Virus record (IMG/VR): IMGVR_UViG_3300029914_000417
Location: 1-37,439 of that record
Strand: one strand, 5' to 3'
Source of the DNA: a virus
Length of the DNA stretch: 37,439 nucleotides
In this document: positions 27,604-35,700 of the stretch, in pieces
Numbering within the stretch: position 1 is the first letter of the stretch
How the letters are laid out: each line of letters starts with the position of its first letter
The notes under the pieces: model-generated
Database searches by the model: none
The model's input: only the letters and a program-made list of their open reading frames with translations
What the model was told of the DNA's origin: nothing
Position numbers and translations under genes: made by a program

Positions 27604-27762
27604 TTAATGCCAATATACGCACAGATAATAAATTACATAAAACCATCCGAGTAATGCGTGAAATAAAGTCCATCCGATTGACTCACAAATATGCCATGAC
27701 AAAATTGCCGCAAGAATATTCCCGATTCCAATACCACTGCCTATATTTATAGACACTCCCAT
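27604..27762 (-). CDS. Small membrane protein, 52 aa
   Basis: AGGTGGTG lies five bases before ATG 27762. A Gly/Ile-rich start (MGVSINIGSGIGIGNILAAI) leads into hydrophobic, Trp/Tyr-rich segments to the C terminus. Likely one or two membrane passes. Function unknown. Confidence 0.6.
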   Translation of the reverse strand: MGVSINIGSGIGIGNILAAILSWHICESIGWTLFHALLGWFYVIYYLCVYWH

Positions 27763-28009
27763 TTTCTCACCACCTATAAATTATGTTGTGCCTCATAAAC
27801 CCCATAGTCTTCCTAGTAGCCCATCCACTGTCAGCATTGTTAAGAGGCTTGTTTGGGCGGAAGCACATTCAACTTTCAGCACAATAGATACAGGGAGGAT
27901 TCGCTTACCACGGCGTTGACCCATTTTTTCAGTACCCTGTTCATAAAGTTTTTATCTGTGATAGTGGTAATCTTATTTTACACAGATCATTATTCAGAGG
28001 TAATTACTT
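27763..28009 (-). other. Gene-free stretch with inverted repeats, possible structured leader RNA
   Basis: No convincing gene is visible here (a 43-codon frame from about 27921 has poor ribosome binding support). ATCTGTG/CACAGAT (27954-27960, 27981-27987) and ACAGGG/CCCTGT (27890-27895, 27935-27940) are inverted repeats, and TTGTGC/GCACAA (27786-27791, 27879-27884) can close a third. The stretch precedes the 52-residue membrane gene in transcription order. Confidence 0.35.
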
Positions 28010-28231
28010 CTAATATTTAGTATGATTATCTACCAAAAACTCTTTGCATTTAACAAGTAAACCCAGACTATGCTCTGTATCTTTCATTATTAATGTTATA
28101 TCATGCATTACTGGAATAACATGACCATCTGATGTGTTATATAGCGCCCTATTAAGTAATCTTTCCATTCTCTCTGCCGCCGGTTTAAGAGAGCATATCT
28201 TCTTATGAATGCAATCAGTACACTCTGTCAT
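28010..28231 (-). CDS. Small Cys-containing protein, 73 aa
   Basis: ATG 28231 has GGGAG at 9 bases. The first residues MTECTDCIHKKICSLKP give a CxxC...C metal-binding look; the rest is helical. No family recognised; small phage proteins with a single Cys-cluster are common. Confidence 0.65.
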   Translation of the reverse strand: MTECTDCIHKKICSLKPAAERMERLLNRALYNTSDGHVIPVMHDITLIMKDTEHSLGLLVKCKEFLVDNHTKY

Positions 28232-28278
28232 AGATTGCTTCTCCCTGTCTTCTCAAAGTATTATGTATTGCTATTATT

Positions 28279-28518
28279 TCAACGGGGGGGGCAAATCCCT
28301 CCACGACTATCCCAGTCTCTCGCCAAGTCTTTCACACACGCATTCCTTTTTGTTTCAATATGTTCATATGTTTCTTCTACCATATGACATTCACCAAATT
28401 CTATTTTGCAATCTGAGCATTCAAAAAGGAACTGCTTATAATAATCAATTGATTTCAATAATTTGACATTTATTGATCCGCACTTAGGACACACAAGCAC
28501 AACTCTCGTTTCGCTCAT
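28279..28518 (-). CDS. Zinc-ribbon protein, 79 aa
   Basis: ATG 28518 follows GAGGG; the frame to 28542 includes that site. RVVLVCPKCGSINVKLL and FECSDCKIEFGE form a classical two-CxxC zinc ribbon. The C terminus contains an eight-base C-run (28284-28291 as G on the plus strand), so the last six residues would change with any slip there. It overlaps the RNase H-like remnant by 35 bases in another frame. Confidence 0.75.
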   Translation of the reverse strand: MSETRVVLVCPKCGSINVKLLKSIDYYKQFLFECSDCKIEFGECHMVEETYEHIETKRNACVKDLARDWDSRGGICPPR

Positions 28519-28639
28519 ACTGCACCCTCTTTGACGCTTCATCCATTGCTATGTTAGCAAGCTTATCTGCCCGATTATTTCCCTCTGTGACAGAATGTCC
28601 GAAACAATGAGTAAAGGTTATATTCTTAAAATCTTTCAC
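28484..28639 (-). pseudogene. C-terminal remnant of an RNase HI-like gene
   Basis: A 51-codon frame (first start GTG 28639; stop upstream at 28648-28646) encodes KDFKNITFTHCFGHSVTEG followed by NNRADKLANIAMDEA. This matches the end of RNase HI, where the GH-loop and the last catalytic Asp lie. The N-terminal two thirds with the other active-site acids are absent; the preceding gene is an unrelated membrane protein. It probably remains from a deleted gene, although translation of the fragment cannot be excluded. Confidence 0.6.
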
Positions 28640-28656
28640 CGCCGCTTATTCAGATA

Positions 28657-28929
28657 CTAGATTTCATCTTCGTCAATATGCTTACCGCCTCTAATTCTTA
28701 AATAAGCATTAGAGAAAGAACTGACAATCTTTGGAGTGAATACACAACCCATGCATGTTGCAACAGCGAACATAAACGAACTGTATAGAGTAAATACTCC
28801 TGAGTTCAGTTGATATCTACATTCCATAAATAATATAAATAGCGTGATGAACACGAATAACCCTATCACAGTCATTGCAACGGCTCTTGGTAAAGTTATC
28901 CCCTGAGCATCAGAACCAAACCATTTCAT
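28657..28929 (-). CDS. Membrane protein, 90 aa
   Basis: ATG 28929 follows TTGGAGAG. Two membrane segments are clear (AVAMTVIGLFVFITLFILFM and LYSSFMFAVATCMGCVF), then an acidic C terminus. Function unknown. It lies downstream of the hairpin at 28967-28986. Confidence 0.7.
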   Translation of the reverse strand: MKWFGSDAQGITLPRAVAMTVIGLFVFITLFILFMECRYQLNSGVFTLYSSFMFAVATCMGCVFTPKIVSSFSNAYLRIRGGKHIDEDEI

Positions 28930-28966
28930 ATTTAACTCTCCAATTCATTAGTTTTATAACACCCAT

Positions 28967-28986
28967 AGTAGGGAACACTCCCTACT
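28967..28986. terminator. Intergenic hairpin, possible terminator
   Basis: AGTAGGGA and TCCCTACT form a perfect 8 bp stem with a 4-base loop between the coiled-coil gene and the 90-residue membrane gene. Neither side has a strong T-run (minus side ATGGGTGTTAT, plus side CTTTCACT), so its role as terminator is uncertain; it may be an RNA-processing site. Confidence 0.35.
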
Positions 28987-29000
28987 CTTTCACTCTATTA

Positions 29001-29231
29001 CTAGTTAATTAGATCTGCTACTTTAGTCATAATTTTTTCATTTGCCTTTACTTGTGTCTTAGCCTGTTCTGCAATCAGATTGTGTTTCCTTTCCTCATCT
29101 TCTGCCTTGATAGCAATGTCAAGCAGTCCCTCATTCGCTTTCTTTAGCTTGTTAATCAACTTATTAAAAGCAGATAACGCATTCACAGAACGCCCAATAT
29201 GGGAATCTAGCTTACTTGATAAATCGAACAT
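29001..29231 (-). CDS. Coiled-coil protein, 76 aa
   Basis: ATG 29231 has AGGAGG at good spacing. The whole protein is predicted helical, with Leu/Ile/Ala repeats (NKLINKLKKANEGLLDIAIK) and a Lys/Glu-rich second half (EDEERKHNLIAEQAKTQVKA), suggesting a dimeric coiled coil. It is the first gene after the promoter at 29270-29298. Function unknown. Confidence 0.7.
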   Translation of the reverse strand: MFDLSSKLDSHIGRSVNALSAFNKLINKLKKANEGLLDIAIKAEDEERKHNLIAEQAKTQVKANEKIMTKVADLIN

Positions 29232-29269
29232 ATTAAACCCTCCTGGTTATTTTTTTAACTCACTCTTAT

Positions 29270-29298
29270 ATTATATCATGTCTTATAAGTATTGTCAA
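29270..29298 (-). promoter_or_regulatory. Promoter with conserved spacer
   Basis: TTGACA (29298-29293), spacer ATACTTATAAGACATGA (17) and TATAAT (29275-29270). Drives the coiled-coil gene. The 60 bases upstream (29299-29364) hold no convincing gene. Confidence 0.85.
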
Positions 29299-29364
29299 TC
29301 AATTTATTTCTCTTCAACCCAATCAATACCTTCTGTTGAAACCCATCATAACATAATGAGCCTC

Positions 29365-29571
29365 CTAATCTACGTACTCAAAATCGATCCATGGCACTTT
29401 CTGCTCATCATAAACCGGATTTGATACCGCTCTATATGTTACCAGCTTATTAATATCATAACCAATTGTATCAGGGACAATCTTAAACTTATCACCCTTT
29501 TTAATCTCAGTAAAAGGGGTCATCTCCCACTGTTTCCCGTTCTTAACGAATACCCTCTTGTCCTTAGCCAT
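29365..29571 (-). CDS. Hypothetical protein, 68 aa
   Basis: ATG 29571 follows AAGGAG. A beta-rich small protein (KDKRVFVKNGKQWEMTPFTE, KKGDKFKIVP) that may form an SH3- or Tudor-like barrel. Not recognised. It overlaps the preceding gene's end by eight bases. Confidence 0.65.
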   Translation of the reverse strand: MAKDKRVFVKNGKQWEMTPFTEIKKGDKFKIVPDTIGYDINKLVTYRAVSNPVYDEQKVPWIDFEYVD

Positions 29572-29734
29572 TGTTTGATCTCCTTATGGTAAGCTCTTGT
29601 TTGGCTCTTTTCTTAGCCTCTAAGATTCTAGTACGCTTAACCGTCTTACGATCTTCGAATGAATTACATCCACCGTCACAATCTTGGCATTCGTCTACAT
29701 TTACATTTTTATCTTGAATCGGGCAATAGATCAT
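29564..29734 (-). CDS. Small Cys-rich protein, 56 aa
   Basis: ATG 29734 overlaps the upstream stop as ATGA. The first half has MIYCPIQD and CQDCDGGC, a likely zinc-binding site (C4, C16, C19, C23); the second half is a strongly basic helix (KRTRILEAKKRAKQEL). Such a zinc-plus-basic layout suits nucleic-acid binding. Below the length usually called automatically, but well coupled. Confidence 0.6.
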   Translation of the reverse strand: MIYCPIQDKNVNVDECQDCDGGCNSFEDRKTVKRTRILEAKKRAKQELTIRRSNNG

Positions 29735-29955
29735 TTGATTCGTTGAAGCCTCCCATCGTCATCCACCGCAAATGTCATTCTCCCCTTAGGCTTAGTGCTT
29801 GTACAAACAGCTTTGTTCTTAGATTTGAAGTGTACTATAATTCCATGACAAGGAAATTCCCTGTTATATCTCCATGCCATATGACTTCCCCGAACTACAG
29901 CCAACTCTTCATCATCGAACATTCCATCTTTAAAGTTAATAATCACCCTATTCAT
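29731..29955 (-). CDS. Hypothetical protein, 74 aa
   Basis: ATG 29955 lies five bases inside the end of the HD-domain gene; TTG 29970 is a less likely start. Mixed beta protein with basic patches (FKDGMFDDEELAVVRGSHMA, GIIVHFKSKNKAVCTSTKPK). Unrecognised. Translation is probably coupled to the HD gene. Confidence 0.6.
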   Translation of the reverse strand: MNRVIINFKDGMFDDEELAVVRGSHMAWRYNREFPCHGIIVHFKSKNKAVCTSTKPKGRMTFAVDDDGRLQRIK

Positions 29956-30442
29956 TGTCTTCGGTCGCAATCACAACAGCCATAGCAAGCGCCCATTCAA
30001 TACCAATCATGCCATTCTCAAAATCATGCCTTGGGATAAACTTAGGATTGACGCTTGCCATCCCATGGTGTCCCTCGACCAGATCCATAATTCCATCGTA
30101 TTCTTCCTGATCAAGAGCGTCCTTAAATTCCTTGCTTCTTTCCCGTACTATCAAGGGATGTAGTTCGTTATATACCCATTCCCCTTGGGAATCCTGACAG
30201 TATTGATATATGTCATGGAGGATGGCGGCAGAGAGAAATACGTCCCTGCCATGATCAGTGGTATTAAACATACTAAGAAGCTTATCTACTACTGAAACAA
30301 CCGCACATGTATTGTCTGGAGAATCTAACTCAGCAACAGCATCATTAGCTTTTTCTAAGACATTCATAGTAAATGTAGCAATAGAATCGCTTCCAATCTG
30401 GTTTATTTCATTTTCATACTTCATAACTAATATCTGACCCAT
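29948..30442 (-). CDS. HD-domain phosphohydrolase
   Basis: A 164-residue HD-superfamily protein. AAILHDIYQ gives the His76-Asp77 metal pair, with further His in NELHPLI (His95) and EGHHGM (His124/125), consistent with a metal-dependent phosphohydrolase. Small HD proteins include dNMP nucleotidases and cyclic-nucleotide or ppGpp hydrolases; the substrate is not clear. ATG 30442 follows AGGAGGT. It is placed among nuclease, methyltransferase and polymerase genes, so nucleotide metabolism is likely. Confidence 0.75.
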   Translation of the reverse strand: MGQILVMKYENEINQIGSDSIATFTMNVLEKANDAVAELDSPDNTCAVVSVVDKLLSMFNTTDHGRDVFLSAAILHDIYQYCQDSQGEWVYNELHPLIVRERSKEFKDALDQEEYDGIMDLVEGHHGMASVNPKFIPRHDFENGMIGIEWALAMAVVIATEDNE

Positions 30443-31534
30443 TTATTTACCTCCTTTGATTTTTCTTGCTCGTAAGGTAGGCTCTACATAATAGGTATCC
30501 TGCATAAGCGACAATCTTTGTTTTTGTTCCTTAGAAGCTCTCTTGTCCGCTTCTGTTTTTCTAACAGATACTAATTCTTTCCAGTTATCTGGAAACTCTG
30601 CAATAATAGATTCAATAGGATAACTATGTCTCTCTTGAGATGTTAAATAAAGCTCCGAACCATTATTAAGAGTAATTAGTTCTCTTTGATTCATTTCAAA
30701 CTCATTCTTTAATGTCTCGATTACCTTGTCACGCCGACCATCAAGAATCTTAAGTTTAAAATCAATACTTGCTTTCTCTTCCCACAAATTAGTAAAATCA
30801 CTTCCGAGTTCATCAAGCTCAACATCTTTCTTAAGGACGGCTTGATATGCTTCGCATTGATCCTTACACATGCACCAATTACAATATTCATTTAACTTCG
30901 CATGAGGTTCATTGTCGTTTGTAATCTTATAATACATATCAATAAGCCATTCGGTAAAATTAACTCTTCTTTCTTCACTACGACTTGAACTTACTTTACT
31001 GTGTCTCAGATATTCCAAAGAAAGTAATCTATTGGCATATTCAGGAAACAAAATACTAGCCGCTAAATCATACATGGATAGCTGAACATCATCGGCAATT
31101 TCATAACTTGTAAGGGCAATAAATGAAGTCTTATAATCAACTACTTCAATTGTATCTCCATCAATAACATCCACTCTGTCCATGAATCCTTTAATGAAGA
31201 TTTCTGGAGCAATTTCAAGGTTGAATTCAATCTCTGTTCCAATATTCAGAATCTCTTCTTTGTTCGTTCCGGCTACATACTTATTCAGAAGAATCTTTCC
31301 TGTATCATAATATGTAGGAGATATCATCTCGCTTTTTGCCCACTCTTCTTTATACAGTTCCATAATGTCTGCATCTTCTTTAAGCCATCTCTCCAGACAT
31401 GTATGACACAGCGTACCAAAACTTAAATGCTCTGCTGACTGCCTATAACCCTGTTCATAAGTATAGAAATACTTCATGGGGCAGGTTAAGTATGTTTTAA
31501 GACTTGAAGCTGACATTCCGCCTCTTACTATCAA
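30443..31534 (-). CDS. RecB/Cas4/AddB-like nuclease with probable iron-sulfur cluster
   Basis: A 363-residue PD-(D/E)XK exonuclease-family protein. SFGTLCHTCLE gives the His of motif I, GFMDRVD (Asp119) and EVVDYKTS (Asp133-x-Lys135) the catalytic core, and QLSMYDLAA the QxxxY motif. Cys18 (LTCPMKYFY) and Cys218/221/227 in CNWCMCKDQC match the four-cysteine iron-sulfur staple of Cas4 and AddB. The last 100 residues form a Glu/Lys-rich arm. Likely roles are end processing and recombination with the Rad52-like protein. TTG 31534 (after AGGGGGAG) and ATG 31516 are both possible starts. Confidence 0.85.
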   Translation of the reverse strand: MIVRGGMSASSLKTYLTCPMKYFYTYEQGYRQSAEHLSFGTLCHTCLERWLKEDADIMELYKEEWAKSEMISPTYYDTGKILLNKYVAGTNKEEILNIGTEIEFNLEIAPEIFIKGFMDRVDVIDGDTIEVVDYKTSFIALTSYEIADDVQLSMYDLAASILFPEYANRLLSLEYLRHSKVSSSRSEERRVNFTEWLIDMYYKITNDNEPHAKLNEYCNWCMCKDQCEAYQAVLKKDVELDELGSDFTNLWEEKASIDFKLKILDGRRDKVIETLKNEFEMNQRELITLNNGSELYLTSQERHSYPIESIIAEFPDNWKELVSVRKTEADKRASKEQKQRLSLMQDTYYVEPTLRARKIKGGK

Positions 31535-31550
31535 TTGCTCTCCCCCTAAT

Positions 31551-32105
31551 TTATATAACCTTTATTTTTTGCGTACCTGAGTTATCAAAGACGAAGAATG
31601 CATAAGCACAGGCATCCGTTCCATGTCCAGTAAAAGAAGGTCTTCTGCTTAACACATATACTTTATTTACAGAATGCTCTTGCCAAAATTCATATCTGTC
31701 TTTGCTCTCTAAAAAAGACAACCTCAGAAGCATAATGATGTCTGTGTCTTTCTGTTTGATTTCAAAGCACTTCTGTATAAATTCCTTAGCCAGCGAGAAT
31801 GGAGGATTTGTTATGATCGTCCGATATTCTTTATCTGGCTTCCAGGATAAAAAGTCTTCCATATAAACCGCATCACTGGACATAAATAGGTTCTCGTGTT
31901 CTTCTGCTCTGATCTCTACAGAATCAATGGTGTTCTTATAGCCACAATCTTTTATGACTCTTGAAAACATTCCGTCTCCAGCGGCTGGATCTAATATTGC
32001 TCCAGATTTTAATTTATAGTTTTCTAAGAATTTTCTAATTGGTTGTTCTGGAGTAACATAAAAGTCTGAAGGATGTCTTTCTGACCCTCTATTTGTAGCG
32101 CTCAT
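31551..32105 (-). CDS. DNA adenine methyltransferase-like protein (NPPF)
   Basis: A 184-residue class I methyltransferase. ILDPAAGDGMFSRVI (37-51) binds SAM, DSVEIRAEE supplies the acidic residue, and TNPPF (99-103) is the catalytic motif of N6-adenine DNA methyltransferases. It lacks an obvious target-recognition domain, so specificity may be low, or it may modify a non-DNA substrate. ATG 32105 follows GGGTGG. Promoter elements overlap the end of the upstream sigma-like gene. Confidence 0.8.
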   Translation of the reverse strand: MSATNRGSERHPSDFYVTPEQPIRKFLENYKLKSGAILDPAAGDGMFSRVIKDCGYKNTIDSVEIRAEEHENLFMSSDAVYMEDFLSWKPDKEYRTIITNPPFSLAKEFIQKCFEIKQKDTDIIMLLRLSFLESKDRYEFWQEHSVNKVYVLSRRPSFTGHGTDACAYAFFVFDNSGTQKIKVI

Positions 32106-32131
32106 TTCTTACCACCCATCTTATATCTTAT

Positions 32132-32160
32132 ATTATACCACATTATCCAACAAATTACCA
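32132..32160 (-). promoter_or_regulatory. Extended -10 promoter candidate
   Basis: TATAAT (32137-32132) preceded by TGG (extended -10), with a weak TGGTAA at the -35 position. It overlaps the last codons of the sigma-like gene and would drive the methyltransferase gene about 25 bases downstream. Confidence 0.5.
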
Positions 32161-32714
32161 GACATTTTTTCTTGATAACACTTAACTAATTTCTTTTCAG
32201 CATTATAGATTGCATTGTATACTGATTTAGTTTTAATCCCCAAGATATCAGCTATCTGTCTCGGATAATACCCACTAAAATATAGCCTATAAGCCTTGGC
32301 TTCATGGTCAGTCAAGTATTGTATTAGATCGTTAATCTCTCCCCTAAACTCACTTGCAATTACATCCAGTTCTAAGTCCTTCCCAGAAGGGCAATCTTCA
32401 TATTCTGTGTCTAGCCGCCTATCATTCTTGAGAGTTTGATTCCTGGCTATCTCCTTGAATATGCTTCGCCTAACGATCACCCTTAGGTAATGTAAATAAG
32501 AAGGATTTTTTGAGTTGTATTTTTTAATAGCTTCCCAGAATCCCAACATAGCCAAGCTGAGCAGTTCATCTCTATCTACATAGGGATAAATCCTGTATGC
32601 CCTGTCAACATCGGCGTTAATACAAGGCATACTTTGCCTAAGAACACTATTGAAAGCTAACTCATCTCCCTTTTGAGCCAGAGAAATCAAATTTCCAAAT
32701 TCTATTTTATTCAA
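32133..32714 (-). CDS. Sigma-70-family RNA polymerase sigma factor-like protein
   Basis: A 193-residue protein with sigma region 2 (DELLSLAMLGFWEAIKKYN, then YLRVIVRRSIFKEIAR) and region 4 (EAKAYRLYFSGYYPRQIADI, LGIKTKSVYNAIYNAEKKL), the SigH/ECF-like two-domain plan. It could redirect host RNA polymerase to late phage promoters. The start is TTG 32714, overlapping the dnaE stop as TTGA with AGGTG upstream. The recurrent TTGACA/TATAAT promoters in this window look sigma-A-like, so its own target promoters may lie elsewhere. Confidence 0.8.
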   Translation of the reverse strand: MNKIEFGNLISLAQKGDELAFNSVLRQSMPCINADVDRAYRIYPYVDRDELLSLAMLGFWEAIKKYNSKNPSYLHYLRVIVRRSIFKEIARNQTLKNDRRLDTEYEDCPSGKDLELDVIASEFRGEINDLIQYLTDHEAKAYRLYFSGYYPRQIADILGIKTKSVYNAIYNAEKKLVKCYQEKMSGNLLDNVV

Positions 32715-35700
32715 GCTACTTCACCTATCTCGTCTAATGTACCTTCCCAAGCATCTATTACCCATTCATAATCTCTAATTTTTTCAATTATCTCTTCCAT
32801 GACACGGACATTACCTGATAATATTTCAGGCTCATGATTACCCCTACATAAAACAATCTTTTGTTTCCCAGGATTCTCATTAAACATCCGACGAACATCT
32901 TCTATCTCTTTAAAGTTAATTACCTCATCTGCCATGATTATCAAAATGCTATCTGGCAGTTCGTCATTTACTGCTTGTTCTTCTTGATTATATCCAGCCG
33001 ATTTTATCTCCTTGGCAACAACATTGATAGAATCTTTATACATGGTTGTCTCGCCTTTAATGAGACATACATTGCCAGGATATATTGAAGTTCGATGATC
33101 CTCATAGACATCAGAGAAGACGGTAACAGTAATAACTCCCTCCATGTCCTCTAGCTCAATAAATGCCATTGACTTTCCTTTTGACTTGCCCTTCTTGACA
33201 ACAGTAGTGCTAACTGAGTTGATTAATCCTCCAATTGTCACGTTGCGACCGGGTCCTAGTTCACCCAGTGTTCCGGCAGTATATGTAACCAGGGGAGCGA
33301 TAGCGTCACTACAGAATTCTAAAGGACTACCGCTTAAATACAGACCAGTTAAGGATTTCTCTTGCCCAAGTATTTCATTGATAGGATATTCTGGTATGTC
33401 ACACATCGGAATCTCTTTTAATGGCTCCCAAAATAATTGAATATTGATAGTAGGATTCTTTCTTTTATCATTGCTCTGTACCTTAGTATTAATTTTCTGG
33501 TATGCTTCGCTAAGGTTTTTATAATATTCAACTAGAGCCGCTCTAGTATGTCCAAGGAAATCGAAACATCCAGTCAATATTAGATTGTTCATTACTTTTG
33601 AATTAATAACTCTCATATCCATATGTTCAAAGAACTCATAAAAACTGTTAATTCCATTACCATTCTTAAGAAGAACCTTTCTAAGAGAAATAATCTTATT
33701 TACGGCGTTTTCGCCAACGCCACTTATCCCCCCTAATCCATAAACAATCTTATCTCCATCTACCTTATAGAATCTATCGGACTTTCTCACATCCGGCGGA
33801 AGCATCTCTACTCCCATTCTCCTAGTCTCATTAAGGTATCTTGCAACCTCCTCTGGCTTGTTGCCAATAACCGATGTCAAGATAGATGCCATAAGCTCTA
33901 CGGGATAATACACCTTTAAAAATGCACACTGATAGGCTAATACAGCATATGCTGCAGAATGACTACGGTTAAATCCATACTCAGAGAATGTCTTAATCTT
34001 GTTGAAGATGTTAATAGCAAGTTCTTTATTTATCCCGTTCTCAAGACATCCATTAATGAACTTCTGCTCCTGTACTGGCATTTTTTCTATTTGCTTTTTA
34101 CCCATGATTCTTCTAAGATTATCGCTCTCAGAAAGAGTGTATCCCGCCAGGGCAACAGCAGTTTGCATAACCTGTTCCTGGTATACAATGACTCCATAGG
34201 TATTCTTTAAAATAGGCTCCAACAACGGATGGTCATATGTGACATCCTGGTAGCCATTTTTTCTGGCACAGAATGTTTCAACCATCGTTAATCCAGTATC
34301 TTCATCCCGAAATCCTAGTGGCCCTGGACGGTACAGTGCCGCCGATGCAATAATATCTTCAAAACATGTCGGCCTCATCGAGCGCAGCATATGCTGGATG
34401 CCGGTAGACTCAAACTGGAAAACTCCAATGGTATTGCCCTCTTGGAATTCCTTATATACTTCAGGATCATCATAGGTGAGAGATCGTAAATCAATCTTGA
34501 TCCCTCCCTCCTTAAGCTTTTTCAGAGTATCATCAATAACCGTTAGAGTCCTAAGCCGCAAGATATCCATTTTTACGAATCCGTAATCCTCTAGATCGTG
34601 CATGTCAAGCTGGCTTGCATCATCCTTAAGAGGAATCATAGCATTAAGTCTTTTAGGAGAAATAACTACTCCTGCCGCATGTTGGGATGTATGCCGGTTA
34701 GCTCCCTCTAGCTTCTTGCCTATCTTGACGATCTCTTGTAACTGTTCATCTGACTCTAATGCCTTGGCAAAATCAACAGATCCTTCAAGAACACTATCTA
34801 TTGTGAGATCCGCTTCAATCGGGAAAGCCTTAGTAAGATCATTTATTTTGTCATAAGGATATTCCAAGACCTTTGCTACGTCCTTAAGAACAGTCCTGGC
34901 TCCCAATGTGCCATAAGTTCCGATCCGACAAACGTACTCGCTACCATACTTTGTCTTAATGTACTCAATTACTTCATTGGCACGAGCATAATCAAAATCA
35001 ATGTCAATATCTGGAAGACTTACTCTTGACGGATCAAGGAAACGCTCAAACAACAAGTTATACCTAATAGGATCAATGTCCGTAATTCCCAGACAGTATG
35101 AAGCTAAGCTCCCTGCCGCAGACCCCCGCCCAGGCCCAACAGGAATGTCACTCTCTCTACAAAAGTTAACAATATCCCGAACCACAAGGAAATATTCTTG
35201 GAACTTCATATCGGAAATTACCGATATCTCATAATCAAGCCGCTTCTTGTTATTTTCGGTGTCTTCAATATCTCCTCTTTTAACTCTATCCGCATAGCCG
35301 CTACAGCATAGTTCTGTGAAGTATTTCCCTGCCGGTTTCTTATTTGGTGTCTCAAAGTTTGGAAACAAATATTTTGGAGATACTTCTGGATTAAGCCTCT
35401 TCAGTTCTACATTACATTTATTCGCTATTTCAACACTATTAGCAAGCATTTCATTATTCTTAAATATTTCAAACATTTCCTGCTCAGATCGTAGATAGAA
35501 TCCATCTGATTTCTGAAACCCGTCAAATGCCAACGTCATTTCCCCTGTATTTTTATCTACTTTGGGGGTTGTAAATTCTGTCCATGTCTGTTTAATCTGA
35601 GAACATAACAATACTCTATGAGCATGTGCGTCTTCTTTATTAAGATAATGAGTATCATTAGTACACACCATCGGAACCTCTGTAGCAAAAGACAATGTAG

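Noticed and set aside
25842-27902. Shared ACAGGGAGGATTC-like 13-mer in two gene-poor stretches (near 25845 and 27890)
   Set aside because: A few 13-base matches are expected by chance in a window of this size, and the flanking sequences do not align.
29299-29364. Micro-gene after GGAGG with an in-frame TGA (third codon) reading WVSTEGIDWVEEK
   Set aside because: It would need stop-codon readthrough or a frameshift; no other support is present.
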